The notes beneath the pieces were generated by a model. The model searched no databases and had not been told where the DNA came from. It saw only the letters and a program-made list of their open reading frames with translations. Positions 13,701 through 28,500 of a stretch of 64,000 nt of DNA are shown one piece after another. Within the stretch, counting starts at the first letter, position 1. The number at the start of each line of letters is the position of its first letter. Made by a program: the position numbers and the translations under genes. Source of the DNA: Solenopsis invicta (Eukaryota; Arthropoda; Insecta; Hymenoptera; Formicidae); contig NC_052669.1 in the NCBI RefSeq assembly GCF_016802725.1, positions 1,822,501 through 1,886,500 on the forward strand, written 5' to 3'.

Positions 13701-14286
13701 TATTGGCCGAGTATCAAATTAGAAATTGCTGTTAGACGCCTACATATAATTCGTATATCAAATATTTTACTTCTTACTTTATACGTGATGTGTAAACAGA
13801 TTAAAAGGCTTTATGATTCTCATTTCTAAAACACATTGGACTTTATACATTAAATTTCAATTACTTCTGAATGCGACACGTATGGGCATGCAAAAATTAC
13901 TTTATACGAGACAAATAAATATATACAAATATTGTAACACACACATCACATATTTTAGAATATTGCATATTTAGTATCAGAGGCGGCGCATTCGGGGCGC
14001 TGAATGGAACTTTCCTTTCAATATCGAAAAATTCTGCTTTCTCTTCAGCATGGCAAAATTGCACTTTCTTCCTGGTATCGAAAAATTGCGCTTTCTTGCA
14101 GCGTCGGAAAACGTACTACAATGTCTGTTCGTCCGAATGCATTGCGCATCAAGCGCGATAGACTCGTCAGTGCATCAAGCGCGGATGCATCCAACAGATA
14201 ATGTATTGTACATGCAAAAGTACAGTTGCTATAGAGATGCGCTACAAAGCATGTATATAACATAATTTTAAAATATTCAATAGATA
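7796..14286. other. Non-coding stretch with scattered simple repeats
   Basis: AT-rich with GC-rich islands at about 9.85-10.5 and 11.6-12.8 kb whose open frames match nothing I know. Two 22-bp tandem copies (one mismatch) lie at 9643-9686, and a CT tract at 13079-13099. The 7830-7885 stretch resembles a decayed tRNA. No gene is supported. Confidence 0.6.
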
Positions 14287-14494
14287 CAGCCTTGGCCAAA
14301 AATATTAGGCACTTAATATTTTTTTAAATATTTTTAGTTGGAAGAATTTAAACAAGAATTTATATGTGAATTTTATCCTTTGCTTAAAAAAACCTTTAAA
14401 CTTATATACACGAGTAATCAATATAAAATAACACAGATAAAAGAATTTTAAAGAAACAAAAAAAGTAAGTGTCTAATAATTTTGGCCATAACTG
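14287..14494. mobile_element. Tc1/mariner-type MITE (208 bp)
   Basis: The element is flanked by TA on both sides (14285-14286 and 14495-14496). The left end cagccttggccaaaaatatt and the right end, read on the minus strand, cagttatggccaaaattatt, are terminal inverted repeats; agg/aga-cactt follows both. CAGTxxTGGCCAAAA ends and TA target duplications are typical of Tc1/mariner superfamily elements. No transposase is present, so it is non-autonomous. Confidence 0.85.
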
Positions 14495-14496
14495 TA

Positions 14497-17400
14497 TTTA
14501 AAAAAAAAGCTATTTTATTATAAAGTTAAATATAATGTCCTTATTAAAAACGCATTAATTCGGCAGACATATCGATAACATGGAGCCTCTTGAAATAGAA
14601 ATAAAAATATCGTCCTGTATTCTAACATCGTCAATGTCCCTATGGAAAAGAGAAAGGAATTACATGTGTCTCCGTCAAGCATTTTCCAAGATTACTATCA
14701 AATTATAATATTGTAGGGCATGGGGACAGAAAGAAATAAATATTCTCTCAAAATACAATTTGATTAATTCGAATAAGTTTATTAAATTGTCCGACTTGTA
14801 AATCTTTAAACCTTATTGAAAAAAATAGTATTGCTAGTTATTACTGTATTATCAATTGTTTAAGATTTCCAACGAAAAGAATTATGCAAGATATTATGTA
14901 GTAAAAGTTGCCGAATACATACCGTTCATATAAGTTATTTTATTTTATTTCTTATTTGATAATGATTTGTATATACATAAATACTGTAAATTGTACTTTA
15001 ATGTTTCAAAGATTTATTAATTACAATGTTTAATTTTTTTATCAATAACAAATTAATTGATTACAAGCCGTTTTGTAACTTGTTGCAAAAAGTACACTTT
15101 AGGAAAACATTGTATCTGTGGGTCTTTTAAATCGTATTGCCTTTGAAAGTATGAATTTATAAACAAAAATAATTAAAAATATACAAAATTGTCAACCAAT
15201 ACTATCTTTATTAATAATTTATCGGAAAAAAGATCAATATTTAATTTCAAAATATTTAAAATAAATATGTTTTAATTAATAAAAGACAATATATATAATG
15301 AAAAAATAAGGATGTCAAAATAAACTTGATCTAAATTTACTTTTGCAACTGATATATTTTTATTTATTATTAATTATTAGCTTTACTATTGTCATTTATC
15401 AGTATTGCATTTATTGTAATAAAATGTATACAAATACAATTTAAGAAATTTAATAGATATAAATATATAAATAGATAAAAATATCGATTAAATCTTTATA
15501 ATAATAATTGCAATTATATGCACGCAATAGAGAATAGAAAATATTCAAAGATAAGCTTTCTTTTATGAAAAAATAATTCAGTATAAAATTACAAGATTGC
15601 ATTATTATCAGCTGCATAAATTGATTAAAATTATCTTCATACCATCTGATTTTTTAAACTGTTGTTAGCACTCGCAAGCAAAATAGAATCTGTTAAATTT
15701 TTTTCTATATTTCTCAGTTCTCACTTATTTCATATATTTGTCAAACATCGCTTATATTAAATAAAAAGAAAAAATATTGATCAGATACCTTTGAGAAATC
15801 GGTACGCATATAGCAACTTTTCTCTACTTTTACTTTCTTTTCCGTCTTTGCAAGTCTCGTCACATCTCACGAAAAATTCAACAATGTCTTAACACTCAAT
15901 TTTTTTATATTTACATGTACGCGCATATAGTAATTTTATGAGATATAGAAACATTCATCGTTACATTACTAACGGAGACAATCGCTCAATATCTAGCGAT
16001 TTCATAACTTTACAGCATACTCCGCTTTGTGTTGTTGTATCGTGCTTTTTTTATAGTGCCATAATATACAAGATCGATCTTTAGCTGTCGAGCGACGCTC
16101 GAAGAAAGAAGCAGCGTTTGATATACGATATGAATGATATTCGCGTTCAATTATACGAGCGGGAAAGAGCGAGCGATAGATAGTAAAGCCGAGGGCTTGT
16201 TGCGACGATAATAATCGCTCGTTCGCTTTAGCGGTAGATCCTGTATTTCATGCCATTATGGCGTCGGAGCGTAGGAAGCCGTTCCGCAAAATTCAATGAC
16301 ATAAAAAATATAATATAAAAGCGCGATTGTAAAATCCACGTAAGACTTTAAATTTTCTAAAAAAATTCCCAAAAAGTTTTATAAATTTAATAGGATAACA
16401 TTTCTTTCAACTAGCAAGAGGTCTCGCGACACACATTATTATCACATTGCACGTATTGAAATAAAACCGACTTATAAATTTTTTTTATTTTTCGTGAATC
16501 CAACAAATCCGCTGGTTTACAGAAAACATTAAATGTTTATCAATCACAAAGTTTCTGATTCGACGTAATAGCAGACACGACTTTCTTTTTCTCTCTTTCT
16601 CTCTTTCTCTTTCTCGATGCCAAATAACGTCTAACAGAAGTACGTACAAAGCCAATGGGAGAAATGCGGAAAAGTCGATTCCTTCGAGTGCTCGACGAGA
16701 TGAAAGAGACAAAAGGTAATAGCGCTCATCGCGATTCGTCGTACGGCAGTAACGTCGAATGAAATGTGGTTACGCCATAATCAGATTCGTTTGCAGCGGC
16801 GTATCATTTGACCCCTCCCGTACACCACCTTTTCAATCCACCGTCGTCCTTCTTTCATCCCACGGCGCGCACAGTTTTGCGTTTCATTTCCCTATCAACG
16901 TTCAACTCGCGCTATTCTAACAAATTGACGGTGGATTTTATCGACGACGATAGGACTGAAGAATACTCTTTGAATCTTTTTTTCCCGTGAAATTTTTTTT
17001 TAGATAGTGCGGAACTGTAGACAGCTTGAAAGAACAATATATCCGGGGCAGAAAGAATTTGCAAAGATGGGAAAAGTCACGCTAGAAATAAGTGTACACG
17101 AGGAAATGAAAGATGACTCTCAGTTTTGGTAGCGAAGCAAAAGAAATATTATGGAACTTCCAATGTAAGAACTCTTTACATTTTTCAAGGAAATAAATAT
17201 TGAACGACAGATAGGATAAACCAATTTTCACACAAAATCTTCTATTCCGCGGCAATGTATGTCACACATTTACGTTACATTTTCTCATCCATTTTATTAA
17301 TTATGAAATTTTATTAATTATCAAATTTTACTGCTATTATTTATCATAGGAAAGTCGCCAATATTAGCTTACCTTTTAAACGGCACCCTTGCATTTCTTG

Positions 17401-19351
17401 TAAACTAAACATTGCACAGTATTAATATTGATGAAAACATGATCTGCTTACATAATTAAAGAAATAAAAATACATAGTTTACGCATTCATGGTTTGTTTC
17501 TATATAAAAACTCTTAAAAACGAATTCTTGAAAAATAAAAATAAAATTTAGTTTTTCTTGCAAATTGCATATTTGAAACAATAGTGAATATATTATTGAT
17601 AATACTAGAGCATTTTACATGTTTGCAGATTTCTGAAATTGTTTTGTTCACATTTTTATCTTTCATACAATATTTTCCTCACAATACGCTTTGAAACATA
17701 AAATCGCTCTCCAACGTAAAACAGACTATTTTTCCGTGAAAACTGGCAATAACTACAGAAATCTTCAACTACAATATTGATAGATGTTTCATAAATTTTT
17801 TCACATTTTCTCTAATACCTCAGGGTAGAAGAAATGACGTTGAAAGCTGCAGATCCACGCACTGATAACCAATTCTGCTTTTTCAATTTTATCAATTTTG
17901 TTGTTTAAAATACGTACAAGAGCACATTTTATTACTTTGTTTATTAATTTATTTCATAGTTAATTTCCCCACTATAGAGTCGTAACAGAATTCTGCCATT
18001 ACTGCCTAGAGTTTTTAGTTTTGCCGGCCAATTTCTTAAACACTCTTTTCGAATTATGTTGCAAAAACATGAATTATTATAATTATTAGAATACGAAACA
18101 GTATTAAAAAAACTATTATACCATCAGATAGAACACACTTTCTAGTTTGTGTTTTTAAAGTTTCCAGCTTTTGGTTAAGAAATTGGGATGCCAGTATTGA
18201 CGACTTTCCTCTACTATTATGTGTTTTTTTAATTGTATTCAAATATTAGGCTTTAAAACAGCTCTAGAAAAATTTATTATTTTATAATATTTAGAACCTC
18301 AACAGCAATAAAAAAAAATAGGAATAAACTCCAAATATATACAAGATACTTAAATTTCCGTGACTTTCAAAGTTAAATAGTTACGACGATTGCAAATGGA
18401 TTGGTAAATATTGAGAAGTAGATTGTACGTATATATTAAAGAGAGCTATCGCAGCATTTTAAAGTTTGGGATATTAATCCTCCAGTGATAGCGCTCCGGT
18501 AAAGCTATTGCAAATTACATGGATCACTATATTGTGTGCAACGTGTCTACTATGTTAACATACTGCGGAGAGGACTAACACGCATAATCGACGCATATAA
18601 TCAATCTTCATTCCACACATGATTCCAATGCACAGCCTAATTAACCCTTCTACTGGGTACCTCTAATTGACTGCAAAACCCGTTTTTTTAATATTTTCCT
18701 AATAAAATACATATGACAATGATACGTACAGGATATATTTCAATCATCTTTTGCATTAATGAAGGCCTTATTAATTCTTTCAGAACCGATTTTTTTTTTT
18801 AATGATTTTAGTAAATAACAATACATTAAAAATTTATTTTTGTGTGATAAACCTGAAAAAAATGGCTTATATGGAACATACATTACACTTTATATTCGAA
18901 TTTAGATCTTGTGTTCGCAATTTTTTTGCTCTTATAGTAAAAGCGATACATCTTTTTTGTCCTGTTCTTTTTCTAATAATTTTTATCTTTTTCGATATAG
19001 AAAAAAAGTATCTAACTGTTTGATGTAAAGAATTAGATTCGAAATCTTCCAATTACGCTTTGAATCATGATTTTGAATAATACTTTTAATTAGTTGTGAC
19101 TTGAAATAAGAAACCAATAGATTTAAAATATTTCTTATTTTGAAAGAACACATGTATTAAAAACAGACAAATTTTTCGAATTTTATTGACTATGTAAGCA
19201 AACGCGACCTTAAAAAATTAAAAATTGCAAGTATGATGAAAACGGTAATGACATACATCAAAAGTAGAGCTTAAAATCACGCTTAAAATGGTAGTTCATT
19301 CATTAAAAAAATATTAATTTGTCTCTCGAGATATTTCAGTTACTGTGCACT
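14497..19351. other. Non-coding AT-rich stretch
   Basis: No gene is supported. The 15170-15365 part resembles 3250-3440 (shared cttaaattta.ttttgcaa-like core), suggesting a dispersed repeat. A GC-richer patch lies at 16.06-16.95 kb. Open frames here are short and unlike known proteins. Confidence 0.55.
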
Positions 19352-19556
19352 GAAAAAGAAAGTTGTTGACGACTAAATTTTTCAACTTGGTTAAACTTTT
19401 TCTGTCCAAATATTTATATAGTTGACTTAAATACATAAAATACTTGAACTTTAGTTTAACCATTTACATATTTTATTTAATTAAATACATAAATACTTAA
19501 ATTAAAGAAGTTTGATCAAGTTGAAAAATTTAGTCAAATTAACAACTTTTTTCTTT
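19352..19556. mobile_element. Foldback MITE-like element (~205 bp)
   Basis: The left arm (19352-19400) and right arm (19504-19556) are diverged reverse complements sharing the exact block gactaaatttttcaacttg (right arm read on the minus strand). The AT-rich centre has no coding capacity. Target-site duplication was not resolved. Confidence 0.7.
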
Positions 19557-22500
19557 GGGGTATATAGTACGCTACGCGTATAGTTACCATATATAAATAC
19601 CGGTGCTGAACCGCGGTTAATTAATACAGATAATTAATTCAGTTTCATATGAATAAAGATGTGACGTAACAAAAATTAAGTAATCTAAAAAATAAATGTC
19701 TGAATTATTATTAAAAAAAAAATGTGATTACCGCGCGGTGCTATAACGGTCGAAAGCCACAACAAAGGAAGCCCGAAGAAAGCCGAACGTAAGCCCCGAG
19801 ATACACAGTGCAAGCAATCGGATTTGGAATTCCGGGCGCGTTATGAAACGGTTGCGAAAGCTTCTACTTCTCTTTCTAGTAAACTCTGCCGGAGATACTG
19901 GCGGCTTCTAATTCAATTATCGAAACAATCCCGATGAAAGGCGCGACCATTGTCGCCGACGAGAAGCGGGCGCATCCGTGAAATTCAATTTTTTAGTTTT
20001 CCGAGGCTGCTCTTGTGTCCTTTCGCTCTCTTCCGCGGACTCGGATAAATATTAAGATCCGCTAAAAGAAAACTCCGCCCGTTGCGCTTTCCGACCTTGT
20101 TTGTACATCGGATTGAAAACGACTAAGTGAAACCTCGCGACAAAAGGACTAACTAAAATGTACCGAGTGCACGTAACAAGAGAAATTGGCCGGCATTCTC
20201 CTTCTCTTCAGTTAGCGTCGCGTTCAGTGCTAACTATTGCCCGAGTGTAATACCGTCGTTTTATTGATCCGAAAGAGAGATTGAGTTTTTAATGCGATAT
20301 GGCGGCTACTCATGTTTCATCGCTCGAATATATCGCGCTAAGATTAAGAATATGATTGACTCGCTCTGTCGTCTTGCCGGACTCGAGAGCGTTTATTTGA
20401 AAGGAGTGGAAGTAAATTTTAAACGTGACAGTCTCATCTTCGTATTCTTTAAAAGAGAACTCACCGGTTCTTGATACTCCGGCATATCAGTATGAGAGTG
20501 GAAACTGAGAAAGTACAAGATAATCATGTGAGTGAAAACGATAATAGCATTCACAATTATAATGTAGAAGAGAGGAAGAATTTCCTCTTCTCATTCTTTC
20601 GCGTTTACATCTCCGAGATCTAATAATTCTTTGATACGTACTACACAGGAATAATCAAAGACGTACAAACCCAGGAGAAAGGAGAGGTAGATAAGGTAAC
20701 GCGTTTCCCTGTAAAAGTAAATTAAAAAAGTAAACAAGCAATTTCGCCATTAATTTATAACAAAAAGGAAAAGTTGCGCCGCCGCGCGCAAAAAGAACTA
20801 TAGCGGGAGATGAAAATGTAGAACAACGGCGAGGGCGGCGGCAGGGAAATGTTGTGAGTTCCGGACGCCATTATTTTCCAAGATGGAACAAAACGCGGCG
20901 GTGTAAAAAGAACAGGCGCCATTTGCGTATCAATTTCAGGAGCGCGGTTTTTTTTCCGCATAAAAAGTGACACACGCTTTTGAACCATTAATATTTATCA
21001 AACAACAATGCGCCATCTAGAGCGTATCGATCCGCGCCGTCGAGTCCCTTCCAGATATACGCGTTGACGTTACGCAATATAAATTTTACGCACAACCGTT
21101 CGCGTTACAGGACAACTACATTGCGTCCGTCAGCAATGATTTACCGCGATATCTACGGCCGCGCCATTTATTTAGCAATTTTACGACTAGCAACAATATA
21201 AATAACGCACTGTAGTCACATAAGCCCTACGACAAATCCATCGAGGGTTAAGTCGGAGTCCATCCTTAATGGCGAGCCAAGCACGGCGATAAGCACGTCC
21301 ATACGGACGAACTTCGTTGCCCCTGAGTGCTCGTCCACGGATAAAAGCTTGCTCAGAAAATGGAATGGAGAGAGAGAGACACAGAGCTTGAGAGAGAGAG
21401 AGAGAGAGAGAGAGAACTCGGAAACTGAATACGGAATCGCTCTTCTCTTCATCTTGCCTCCACTCCGAAACTCGACGAAAACGAGGAGAAGCTGTAACTA
21501 CGAAAAGACTCGAATTCCATCCTTCCGTTGTAAATCAATATTACTAATGTAAGCGCTAGCAACGCATGTCCGCTCGGGAACGGCTCTGTAGCGAAAGTGT
21601 GTACGGTGGAGATAGACTTTAAGTGCGACTTTCAGTGATTGTTCGTGCGAGAGAGAGCCTCCGCTCTCTGCAGGAGAGTCACCTCCGGATAGTAAAACAC
21701 ACTCGACAGTTTTATTCTTCGAGAATGATTTTCGATAGATGTTAGCTTGAGGGTTTCACCCTCCGAGATAACTTTCAATAATAAAATCTACGATCTTGAT
21801 AGTGTCGCGCGATCCGTGAGTGCGATTACGAAACTCACACAGTTGGAAGTTATTCCACGTGAGATTGACTTTTGCCGAATACTTATTTTAAGCCCTCAAC
21901 TTGCAGTAGTTAGTTTCAAACTCGTTTTTAAAAGCGATATCAATTGGGACAAGTAAAGTTCCATATCTCGGATCGTTCAATAAGTATATTTTAATTAGAG
22001 ATCGCAACATAAAAGATTAAAAGGCGAAACGATTACGTAACATCTGACACCGTTCAAATGTACCGATATCTCGTTATTACATTGAAAAAAACGTTATTAA
22101 ATTATTGTTTTTAATTTTACAGTATTGTTGTAATTGCAATCATTTTAATACAAATGACCATTTAACTAATACTAATTTTATAAATAATCAAAATACAAAA
22201 ACTATTTTGTTCCTCTCAAGATGAAAAAGTAATAGAACCACACGTTACATTTTTCTTTGAGCAATGCAAATTCAAGTAGTCATTATCCTCTCTGGAAGAC
22301 GGAAATATCTGGTTTCGATTTTCGTCTTGTCCATGTTGTTAAACATATTAGCGCAATAAATGAACAAAGTTGACATATATACATATTAAATTGTATAATA
22401 AAGTACTTCGAAATTTCATATTGACACTAATTAGTTTTAGTCCATCTATTTTAAAGTAACGTACTTATAAAATATCATATTTGTTATATCTGTAATATCT

Positions 22501-25440
22501 TTTCTCTCTGGATCCATTATTCCCAATTTAAATAAAAGATGATATCACAGTCATTAATGCGATTCGCAGCAACAGTTTTAGTGCAATTACGTTGATCTAA
22601 AAAATACGAATGTACAAGATTAAAATAGCGATATAATATTTTTAAAAACAATTATTTTACACATTATTGTATACACTGTTATTTCAATTTTTTATTTATT
22701 ATTATTCAGTAAATTGCATTAGCATTAGCAAATTGCATAAATTGCAAAATACTTAGTAAATCTTTTAAAAAATTTAATGAATAAAAGTATAAATTTCTCC
22801 CTATAAAATAATCCAATGAAATATTTATTATATCAAAAAAATTTCTTTTAATATTGTATCACGTATTTTAGTGGAAAAAGTATTATCTCTTAAAATAATG
22901 GAAAATATTTTCTATGTACCAGAGTACACAAAGTAATGAGAAAAAACTGATATCAAGATGAGCAACGAACTTTGCAACGTATAATAAGTAAATAATATAT
23001 TGCATTCTTTGTTATTCCGCCATTATCAAATGCCTCTCTTTCTCTCTCTCTCATATTCTCAAATTACTGATTTTTTGTAAGACAATATTCGATCGTGAAA
23101 GAACGGTTAAGCATAATTACACGAAATTGCGATTTGTTGGATACTCGCGACGTTTTGCGAACAATAAACTTCGAATAGCACAAAGCTATATTACAACACG
23201 ATCTGTTCCATAGTCTTGATGATTTTGTTAATGATTGAAAAATTTATAAATAAAACATTTTTATCTCAATACTGTAAGACGTAGAGCGAATCGAGCGCAA
23301 ATTGGCTAATCAAAACAAAATAAATTACCTCAAAAATTTATAATTCCAGGTTTCAGCATTAAATACACGATACAATTTAAACGTGTAAATCGCGGAATGG
23401 CGTTAACTGAGCAAATTGTATTGACGTCGGCAAAGAATGAAAGCAAAAGGCATTTTAATTCGAGTGTTGTTAAAAAAAAAAACGCTTGTCCGTAAATATC
23501 GCGACGAAACGAAATGATTTGTGATCCCCGTTCCCTGTTGTTAACGTGCATTCCGCGTAAAATTTCCGCTTCGATAGATAACCGTCATCTCGATACGTTC
23601 ACAAGTTAGTAAGCACAAAAGACAGTTAACCGTGCAGAACGGCAATGGATCGTCAATGGTTTGAAGTAATTGCGATTCGTGTGTCTCTTTGCACTCGCGT
23701 TCAGCCAAATATATATTATAACGCCACACGAAGCGACTCGCACCAGATATGTTTATCGCCATTCAATGATATCGAATATATATTTGATATTTTTTCCCTC
23801 TCGATATAAAAACATCGCATCAAAATTTTTGAATGGAAAATCGACTAGATATTTTCTAACTATAAGCATATTCATTTTCAATTTTGATGAATATTTTTAA
23901 TTTTAAAGATTTAAGGCGAGAGCACAGACTTTTGCATGACGCATTAGAAAATTAACTAATCAGTCCTTTATTTCTATCTTGGGAAGGCAAATAAAGGATT
24001 TTGATTGATCGATTCTTTTGTGCATTATATGTTGTGTCTGTGTACTGATCTAGCCAAACAAACTTGCACAGTGGCACAATGCATATGGATAAAGTAATTG
24101 ATCAATCAAATGTCTAATGTAAAAAATGTCATCCTAACCCGAAAATCTAACATTGAATAATAAGTCGTTTTAAAGACACATTTTCAAAAACGAGATAATA
24201 TCTCAAGCTGACCACTCAAGTTCAAGTATAAGTAAATATGCTCATCAAAGCTATCGAAACATCTACATGACATAATTACAATTATTTTAGCTTATGCAAG
24301 CGACTTGAGGAAATATGAAAGAGCGTTCAATTTACTTTTGTCAAACCGGCTTGTTCGAGTAAATCAGAGCGTGTGTAGCGGCGTGACAAGCTCAATTCAA
24401 ACCAATCGGAAGTTGGCGCTGCAAATAAAAGTAATTACGTTGAAATATACAGAAAAGAATTGCTCTCTAATTGTTCCTTCTGTATTCATAATTGCTCAAC
24501 TTAATTAATATTAATAATGCTATTACATAACAGTCATACATTTTTACCTGGCAAATAACTCTACATTAATTTCCTTTCAAATCCGTTCTTAAAAAGTAAT
24601 TGCTTCTCAATCACTTTTTTTATTGCCATTGTTGAATTTTTAATTTTAGATAAAGAACGATTTTCTTTGATGTATGTTTCACATAATGACTTTTAAGCTG
24701 CACATACACATTTGCACAAGCATGCTTGTTAAATATCGGAACGTCTAGATGATAAAACTGCACAGTTACGGCAAATATGATATATACGTTCAGGTTGACT
24801 TGAATACTTGACAAGTTTACTTGAACATGTGTGATCAGCTTTAAAAACATTTTATGACCCCAGACTATGTTGTTTAAAAAAAATTAATGAACATTCTTCA
24901 GTGATAGTGTAAAATGTGTATTATTTTTATGTTGTGTTAAATTTTAAATTAAACATAGTAAAAAATTAGTGAACAAAGAGAAACGTAAAAAATTATAATT
25001 TACTTAAAAAATCATAACTTTTTAGATTTTTTAAAATATTTTTTTTTTTTAATTTTTGAGTATACTCTTCAGATATAGCACTGTAAGAAAAAAATCGGTG
25101 TACATTTCAAAAAAAGGGTATTCATTTTGAGGTACGAGAAGGTAATTTTTGAGAAAATAAATTGTCGAAACTGACACGTTCCGGGAAGCACCCTCACATA
25201 GAGGGAACTTGGTTCTGTTGATATATGTCTACAAAGGTCCAATATTAAAATAATAATCTAGAGAAAATTTAACCGAAATTTTCGTTGGGGTTACACAGAC
25301 CCCAGTGGCCGTTAAGGGTTAAACATTGGTTTCGAACGGCCTAATTTAGAGTAGGTTTTCATGGCAATGGTTTTCACACCCGCGATAGTTTGCTCTTGCC
25401 TTCCGAGAGGTAGCGATCGAATAAAATCAGATGTTTCCGA
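19557..25440. other. Non-coding stretch with a GC-rich island at 19.7-21.9 kb
   Basis: The island contains a GA microsatellite (21367-21415) and TCAGT initiator-like words near 20225 and 21630, so it could hold a promoter. No protein match is seen. The rest is AT-rich. No coding exon is supported. Confidence 0.5.
21367..21415. repeat. GA microsatellite
   Basis: Interrupted GA dinucleotide tract; its longest pure run is near 21390-21414. Confidence 0.95.
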
Positions 25441-25511
25441 CCAGTGGGATTTAAACCCGCACCTTCGGCACAGAAAAGAGACGCATGACCCTCTATGCCA
25501 CTACCACTAGG
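25441..25511 (-). repeat. tRNA-derived SINE-like head (or tRNA pseudogene)
   Basis: On the minus strand this reads like a tRNA: ends cctagtgg and ccactgg pair with one bulged base, an A-box-like tagtggcatagaggg follows, and the B-box-like gggtttaaatccc sits next to the 3' acceptor strand. The D arm is poor, so it is unlikely to be a working tRNA. The sequence downstream on the minus strand (to about 25323) may be the SINE body. This could be confirmed by finding further copies in the genome. Confidence 0.5.
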
Positions 25512-28500
25512 TTCAATGTAATGCCTCGATATATTTCTGTATATAATCGGTATATTGCCAATTCATTCAAGCTGAATACAGTTTTTTAATTGATAATTAT
25601 TTCTCATTAATATTTTTGCTTGATATTGACAAATCTAGTACGAGTAATAGTGCAACGACCTCACGTGAACAATAACGCATCGTGTATACGACGACGCGCT
25701 GTCGTATACAAAACAAAACAAGGTCTTTGAACGCCGCACCGTGCACTTACTGCTATATCAATACCGTGATACAGTAGGTGCTAAAAATGTCTTTCCGCTT
25801 GAAGTTAGCTGCTTTCTGGATTGCCTGTAGTATTTGTCACGTATCCTATGCATGGAATACAGAACGTAGTTAATTTCAACCAAAAAGGTATTATTGACGC
25901 CTACTGTGTAAGAACATGAATGTAGCATTGTGCTTAATAGCGGCAGACTGATGGAACAACCAATCAAATTTTTGCCCTAAAACTAACGCAAATTTAATTT
26001 TTTTTTTAATAACATGCAGACCCGGGGAGTTTTATGTGAATTGTGTAGATCAGTCCACACTCAAAATTAATTTGGTGTGAAAATCTATACCAAAGAAATC
26101 CAAGAAGTAAATTCAAAATCAACTGTCAATTTTTTGTTTTTCTTCCTCTCAAGTCGGCAAACATTTTTACACCCACGGGCGGAACAAGTTGCTTGACCTG
26201 GATGGAATTGGGCAACGTTTTGGTAGAAACTCCTAAAACATTAAACCAGTTTTGAAATTTCTGTGTAATATGTATATATAAATACATTTGTTTCTATTGT
26301 TTCTAACAAAGTTATTCGCTTTACAATTTAAGGCAAATTTTTGATTTGTTTGACGACTACGCATTCTTGAGAATGATATACCTTATGTTTTTATACTGTA
26401 GTTACTACTACGAAATACTTATAATAAAATGTTATAAAATGAACGTAAATTCCAAATACTCTATGTATGTACGTGCATGTATGTAGGTCTTCGTTTTGTG
26501 TTTCTCCCGCGCGTATCTCAGATCAATATTAATTTGTATGTTTCCGTATTTCGACAAGCTGATTATCGCGCGTCTAAAGCTATGTAAGCTTTGCGTATTG
26601 TGATCCTATTAGCGCATGCCACGCAATTATATATATTTGTAACAAATATTCATAAAATACACGTGTATAATCATGCGTAATATCATGAACATAAAATTGT
26701 TTTTCAAAATCCAATTGTGGAACAAGTGGATCATGACACGTTTAACGCGTTGCGTTTTGTGATCTCATTAGCGTCATCACGCAGTTACAAATGCAATAAA
26801 TTTTCGTAATGTATGTAATATTTATAGTATTACGTATATCAAATTGAATCTCAATTGAATCCAACTATAATATTACACCACAGCAGATCTCATGTCATTG
26901 GTTTCAGTAGACAATGAGTTCTTCGGTCCAAATATAATCGTAAATGCGAGCCTTATAATTTTACTTTTCGAAGACGACTATCAATAATAAAATTCTTAAT
27001 TGCATCGAATCAAAACTAGCGAACTAAAAAAGCATGTAAGATGTTTATTCCTGAGAATGATGCTAAAACTATTCCACAAAAGTCTAATGATCCACAAAAA
27101 TCTTATTATCATTATTATTATTATAATTTTCACGATCAAAGCTTACTAAAATAAATTTTCATATTTACCATTACAAAAAAAACTAATTAATTAAAAATAC
27201 CTTGCTCTTTTATTAAGATATTTTTACATGAGAATTCTGGTACCTAACATTCCTTATCACATTGATAATCTATACAATATTGCGTTATCCTCGAAGCGTC
27301 GAAGAACTGCACATCAAATTTTCTCGAGAAGACAGCGCAAACCTTTTTACCTTGCAAAACCAATTTATCACGCCACGGGTGTTCGCTCCCATTTCGAGCT
27401 TACAACGAAACAAGCCGGGAACGAATTGAAGGTGCATTAACGCGCGGAAATCCGCAACGCCAAAGTTCAAGGCTCTAGGGGGGTACTTATGCATAGATAA
27501 AAGCACGCCGACAGAATGGCGGACGGAGTTTGGTGGCGAAATGGTTCTCGCACGTTTTCTGCGGGAAACCGAGGAAGAAAGCGCCACGAAAAAGCGCCGC
27601 GAACCAGGAGCGGCGCAGAAAAGCGTCCAGGAATCGCAAGGTAGTTGGCGGAAAAGTTTTCGTAAGCGACGAAAATTTTACTAACTGCGTTTTGATGAGA
27701 TACGACGGATCTTTCCACGTTTACAAAGGACAAAGATTGCATACTAGTTAACAAACCAGCAATTTTTGTTCTACATTATGCGAAACTGATGCGATATGGA
27801 ATTCAAATTAGTTATAGCAACAAACTAAATATTCGGACTGTATTTCAGATCTGCTTTTTTTCATTTTTTTAAAAATATAATATATACAAATTAAAAGAAA
27901 AAAATATGATTCTCTAGATAAAAAAGAACAGAAACATATCTTCTCTAAGTTATTAAGAGAAGATTGCTGAAATTACTTCAGCTCCTAAATTGCTCCACCT
28001 TATCTAAAAATGCAAACGCTGTACTTGTACAGTTTCTAAAAGATTATTTAAAAATTATATAGTATTGCCGTGATATTTATTACACTCAACGTTAGGAACA
28101 GCAGGAATTTTGTTATTTACGTTCATGAAAAAATCGTTGTATTGCAGCTATTTTTTAATACATTTTGTAATTGCATTGCAAAAAACGCAAGATAAATACT
28201 CCAAATTTGGATAATTTGCAATAATTACAGTACTTTTAGAATTAGTATTAATAGAGTTAAACTTTTTTTTCTAGTTTTGTTTCTAGATCAGATAAATAAA
28301 GTTTTGCGAGATAGTCTAGTTTTAAATCACACTACGATATGATATTGTCTAGAACGCAATTTTGGCTAACGTGATATAAAGCTTTTTTTACGACGAACGG
28401 GAAATGATCGAAAAATAATGTGGAAAGTGGTATCCATAATCTATAAATGGTACTCTGATAGAGACTGCAAAACAAGATTAAATAAAGTAGAAGGAAATAC

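Noticed and set aside
18641..18800. ttaacccttctactgggtac as another piggyBac-type end
   Set aside because: No matching inverted end with TTAA was found nearby; the left end alone is not enough.
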